Source: Acidobacteriota bacterium
Lineage (GTDB): Bacteria > Acidobacteriota > Terriglobia > Bryobacterales > Bryobacteraceae
Assembly: GCA_026394095.1 (NCBI GenBank)
Contig: JAPKYY010000449.1
Coordinates: 1 to 8,615 of the forward strand
Length of the DNA stretch: 8,615 nt
Direction of reading: 5' to 3'
In this document: positions 6,000 through 8,615 of the stretch, in pieces
Layout: every line of letters begins with the position of its first letter
How positions within the stretch are numbered: the stretch's first letter is position 1
Notes under the pieces: model-generated
Seen by the model: only the letters and a program-made list of their open reading frames with translations
What the model was told of the DNA's origin: nothing
Databases searched by the model: none
Position numbers and translations under genes: made by a program

Positions 6000-6653
6000 A
6001 TGAAGCCGATCTTCCCCAAGTCGCTAGATTTTCTGATTCGTGCCACTGGCGCGTTTTTGGGACTTTCGATCTTGACTGGTGTAGCTGCTTACACCTATTT
6101 CACATTGCCAGTAAACATTGACACTGGTTATCGTCCGGAGCAACCTGTGCCGTATAGCCACAAATTGCATGCGGGCAATGTCGGGATGGATTGTTACTAC
6201 TGCCACAACACAGTTACCAAGGCTGGGCACGCGGCAATTCCGGCGACAGAAACCTGCATGAACTGTCATACGCGCGTCAAGACTGACTCGGCGCTTCTGG
6301 CCCCGATCCGCAAGAGCTATGCCACGGGTGAGCCTGTGAAATGGGTGAAGATCCACGCTCTGCCTGACTATGCGTACTTCAATCACTCCGCTCACTTGTC
6401 GGCCGGTGTGAGTTGTGTAAGCTGTCACGGACGTGTCGACCAAATGGTTGAGGTGACGCAGGTAAAGCCGCTCAACATGGCCTGGTGCCTTGAATGCCAC
6501 CGGAATCCGGCACCGAATTTGAGGCCTACCGAGTTTGTGACCAAACTGGATTGGGAACCGCCAGCAGGCAAGACGGCCACCGAAATCGGTATGGAAATTG
6601 TAAAAGCCAAAGGGATCAATCCGCCAGTGAACTGCGGCGGATGCCACCGCTAA
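6000..6653 (+). CDS. actA: ActA, pentaheme membrane-anchored cytochrome c of alternative complex III
   Basis: 217 residues from the ATG at 6000, chosen because GAGGA sits six bases upstream. A TTG at 5982 has no such site. An N-terminal anchor (about 11-36) leaves the rest in the periplasm. Five C-x-x-C-H heme sites are present: C-Y-Y-C-H (65-69), C-M-N-C-H (86-90), C-V-S-C-H (139-143), C-L-E-C-H (163-167) and C-G-G-C-H (212-216). His residues 54, 57, 77, 119, 129 and 132 are candidate distal ligands. Five hemes, one anchor and about 220 residues match ActA, the cytochrome that opens alternative complex III operons. There it helps carry electrons from quinol oxidation towards a cytochrome oxidase or soluble carrier. 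actB follows 28 bp later, which supports the call over other cytochrome c7/c3-type proteins. The protein looks intact. Confidence 0.92.
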   Translation: MKPIFPKSLDFLIRATGAFLGLSILTGVAAYTYFTLPVNIDTGYRPEQPVPYSHKLHAGNVGMDCYYCHNTVTKAGHAAIPATETCMNCHTRVKTDSALLAPIRKSYATGEPVKWVKIHALPDYAYFNHSAHLSAGVSCVSCHGRVDQMVEVTQVKPLNMAWCLECHRNPAPNLRPTEFVTKLDWEPPAGKTATEIGMEIVKAKGINPPVNCGGCHR

Positions 6654-6681
6654 GAGCGGAACGGGAAGAGGATTTATAACG

Positions 6682-7611
6682 ATGAGTCTCGTTCAAATCA
6701 GCAACGTAAAGAAGACACGGGTCCCGCTCGATCAACTCGGGCAGACGCCGGAATTTCAGGGCTGGGCCAATGGTGTCGGCTCCGGTGATGGTATCGGCGG
6801 TGAAGAGCTGGACAGCAATAGCCGCCGCGACATTCTGAAGATCATGGCCGCAGGTGCGGGCCTTGCCGGATTGGTAAGTTGCCGCCGGCCGGTTCAGAAT
6901 ATCGTCAGTTTCTCCAAGGGCGTCGAAGACCTGATTCCTGGCAAGCCTCTCTACTACAACACTGTGTTCAATGTCGGGGGCGTAGCGCAGGGATTGCGCA
7001 TTGAAGCCAACGACGGGCGCCCCACCAAGGTGGAAGGCAATCCCATGCACCCCACCTCCAAAGGTGCTGCCAATACTTACTCACAAGGAAGCGTTCTGGG
7101 TCTTTACGATCCAGACCGTTGCACGTTTGTGATGAAAGATCAGGCCGCCTCTAGCTGGGATGCTTTCGGTGCTTTCGCCAAAGATCACTTCTCGAAGCTG
7201 GGTGAAGGTGAAGGTCTTGCTTTTGTTTGTGAGCGAAATGCCGGGGACAGCTATCGTGCGGTGGTTGCGGCAGCCCAGAAGAAATGGCCGAAGGCCTTGT
7301 GGTTGCACTGGGAAGCTCTCAATAACGACAATGCGGTACTCGGTTCGCAGCTGGCAACCGGGACGCCCGCTCAACCACTCTATGCCTATGACAAGGCTGA
7401 AGTTGTAGTTGCTCTTGATGACGACTTCCTGGGTACAGACGCAGCAACCGTACAGCCGACCAAACTCTTTAGCCAAAAGCGCAAGGTATTGAAGGCTGGC
7501 GATACGATGAATCGCCTTTATGCCGTTGAGGGACATTTCTCGCTGACTGGCGGCATGGCCGATCATCGCCTGCGCCTGAAACCAAGTGAGATCGCCGGTT
7601 TTGCGCCCTAG
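6682..7611 (+). CDS. actB: ActB of alternative complex III, N-terminal part, ended by a frameshift
   Basis: The frame starts at ATG 6682 with an AGAGGA site upstream (6667-6672) and runs 309 codons to a TAG at 7609-7611. The N-terminus has the extended Tat architecture of ActB-type molybdopterin oxidoreductase-like subunits. P-L-D-Q-L-G-Q-T-P-E-F-Q-G-W (15-28) precedes the twin-arginine motif S-R-R-D-I-L-K (47-53) and a hydrophobic stretch. It ends at L-V-S-C (64-67), which fits a lipobox, so the protein may be a Tat-exported lipoprotein. N-D-G-R-P-T-K-V-E-G-N-P-M-H-P (113-127) and L-G-L-Y-D-P-D-R (about 140-147) are family hallmarks. The domain keeps the fold of molybdopterin enzymes, but in ACIII it binds no molybdenum cofactor. 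Family sequence runs up to F-A at 7600-7605 and then resumes in the -1 frame. The stop therefore comes from a missing base, not a natural end. ActB normally has about 1000 residues. Confidence 0.9.
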   Translation: MSLVQISNVKKTRVPLDQLGQTPEFQGWANGVGSGDGIGGEELDSNSRRDILKIMAAGAGLAGLVSCRRPVQNIVSFSKGVEDLIPGKPLYYNTVFNVGGVAQGLRIEANDGRPTKVEGNPMHPTSKGAANTYSQGSVLGLYDPDRCTFVMKDQAASSWDAFGAFAKDHFSKLGEGEGLAFVCERNAGDSYRAVVAAAQKKWPKALWLHWEALNNDNAVLGSQLATGTPAQPLYAYDKAEVVVALDDDFLGTDAATVQPTKLFSQKRKVLKAGDTMNRLYAVEGHFSLTGGMADHRLRLKPSEIAGFAP

Positions 7612-8615
7612 CCAAGGACCTCAAGAAGAACGCTGGCAAGAGCATTGTTTCTGCTGGCCCCCGCCAGCCTGCTGAAGTACATGCACTGGCCCTGGCCATC
7701 AATCAGGTTCTCGGCAATATCGGCACTACGGTAACGCTGGTGCAACCCCTGACAGCTCCCCAGACGGAAGCATTGAAGACCTTTGGCGCAGCCTTAAGCG
7801 GTGGCAAGATTTCCACCCTTGTGATTCTCGGTGGCAATCCGGCTTATACGATGCCCACCGACCTCAACTTTGCCGATGGGGCAAAGAAGGTAAAGACTGT
7901 AATTCACCTTGGTCCTGAACATGACGAAACTGCAGCGCTGGCACAGTGGTGCCTGCCTCAGTCGCACTTCCTCGAATCCTGGGGCGATGCAAGATCAATC
8001 GATGGTACGGCCTCAATCCAGCAGCCTGTGATTGCCCCGCTTTACGGCAGCAAGTCAGCTTCTGAAGTCCTGGCCGAACTGGTTGGAATGGAAACTCCAC
8101 GGGGCTATGAACTGGTGAAGGGTTTCTGGTCGCAGGCTTTTGCCGGCGACAAAGAAAAATCCTGGAAGAAAGCACTGCATGACGGTGTCATCGAAGGCAC
8201 TGCTTATCCGGCGCTGAAGCTGAGCGTGGACGTAAAGAAGATCTCAGCCATGCCGGTGGCTTCGCCCACCAGCAGCACCGAAATTGTGTTTCTTGCCGCC
8301 AATGGCGTACATGACGGTCGCTTTGCCAATAACGCCTGGCTGGTGGAATTGCCCGACCCGATGACCAAAGTGGTTTGGGACAACTGTGTGACGATGTCCC
8401 GGAAAACGGCCGAAAGTTTAAAAGCCAGCATGGGCTTTATCGCCGAAGAAGGCGACATGGTGAGCTTGACTGTGGGTGGGGCGACGATTGACGCCGCAGT
8501 GCTTGTAGTTCCTGGCCAGGCTGATGGCGTGCTTGGAATTACCCTTGGATACGGACGCGAAAAAGTAGGCCGTGTTGGAAAGGGAGCTGGCTTTAATGCT
8601 TATAAGCTCCGCAGC
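7605..8615 (+). CDS. actB: ActB of alternative complex III, continuation in the shifted frame, cut by the window edge
   Basis: From 7605 the frame reads A-L-A-K-D-L-K-K-N-A-G-K-S and stays open without a stop to the last base. 335 codons from 7611 are fully open. It continues the ActB molybdopterin-like domain: G-P-R-Q-P-A-E-V-H-A-L-A (near 7659), L-G-G-N-P-A-Y-T-M-P-T-D (near 7830), Q-S-H-F-L-E-S-W-G-D (near 7960) and W-L-V-E-L-P-D-P-M-T-K-V (near 8340). The expected C-terminal iron-sulfur (ferredoxin-like, PsrB-type) domain would lie beyond the window. No start codon or ribosome-binding site is needed, because this is the same gene as the one starting at 6682. Restoring one base near 7603-7606, for example GCGCCC back to GCGGCCC, gives a continuous F-A-A-L-A-K-D-L. 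The long open frame with good family sequence argues for a sequencing error or very recent mutation. Confidence 0.88.

Noticed and set aside
6024..6647. Long minus-strand open frame opposite actA.
   Set aside because: Its translation resembles no family I know and it mirrors actA codon structure. The opposite strand has five heme sites and a strong ribosome-binding site.
7081..7566. Minus-strand 161-codon open frame opposite actB.
   Set aside because: It is an antisense shadow of conserved ActB sequence with no recognisable domain.
7600..7615. Programmed -1 ribosomal frameshifting in actB.
   Set aside because: There is no in-register slippery heptamer and no obvious stimulatory hairpin. A missing base explains the data more simply.
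1..8615. Mobile element, CRISPR array, tRNA or rRNA.
   Set aside because: I saw no transposase or integrase motifs, terminal inverted repeats, regularly spaced repeats, or cloverleaf-like sequences on either strand.

Overview
The window looks like a chromosomal fragment from a soil-type Acidobacteriota, most likely the Bryobacterales/Solibacteres branch. This is inferred from protein style: secreted sugar enzymes with short signal peptides, a Tat-type iduronate-2-sulfatase-like sulfatase, and an alternative complex III operon beginning actA-actB. No rRNA or marker gene confirms it. I see no tRNA, rRNA, CRISPR array, insertion sequence or phage gene.

Left arm (1-4259, all minus strand, read right to left). 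A polytopic GT-C-like membrane protein (4259-3114) is followed by a bleomycin-resistance-type VOC protein (3084-2737). Next comes a roughly 30-codon remnant resembling the C-terminus of a muconolactone-isomerase/YciI-like protein (about 2740-2627), then a CatE-like VOC dioxygenase-type protein (2586-2101). After that is an enolase-superfamily (mandelate racemase type) gene broken by an out-of-frame internal deletion (2086-1210), then a NagX/HGSNAT-like membrane acetyltransferase (1201-119). The arm ends with the first 24 codons of an exported protein that runs off the left edge (74-1). From 2586 leftward the gaps are short (8-44 bp), so this part may be one transcript concerned with carbohydrate or acid-sugar breakdown. 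It carries two degraded genes.

Centre. A 53-bp divergent gap (4260-4312) separates the membrane protein from a plus-strand sulfatase (4313-5722). The sulfatase has a twin-arginine leader and a complete Cys-type active site.

Right arm (5723-8615, plus strand). An AT-rich 277-bp control region contains a perfect TATAAT inside a 7-bp inverted repeat, plus further hairpins. It precedes the start of an alternative complex III (ACIII) operon: actA (pentaheme membrane-anchored cytochrome c, 6000-6653) and actB (Tat/lipobox molybdopterin-oxidoreductase-like subunit, from 6682 past the right edge). actB carries an apparent one-base deletion at about 7603-7606 that puts a TAG in frame. The remaining 335 codons are fully open in the -1 frame to the window end. 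ACIII oxidises quinol and passes electrons towards terminal oxidases.

I did not find a clearly new multi-gene system. The items most worth checking are the actB frameshift, the internally deleted enolase-family gene, the small isomerase-like relic, and the nested palindromes over the presumed actA promoter.
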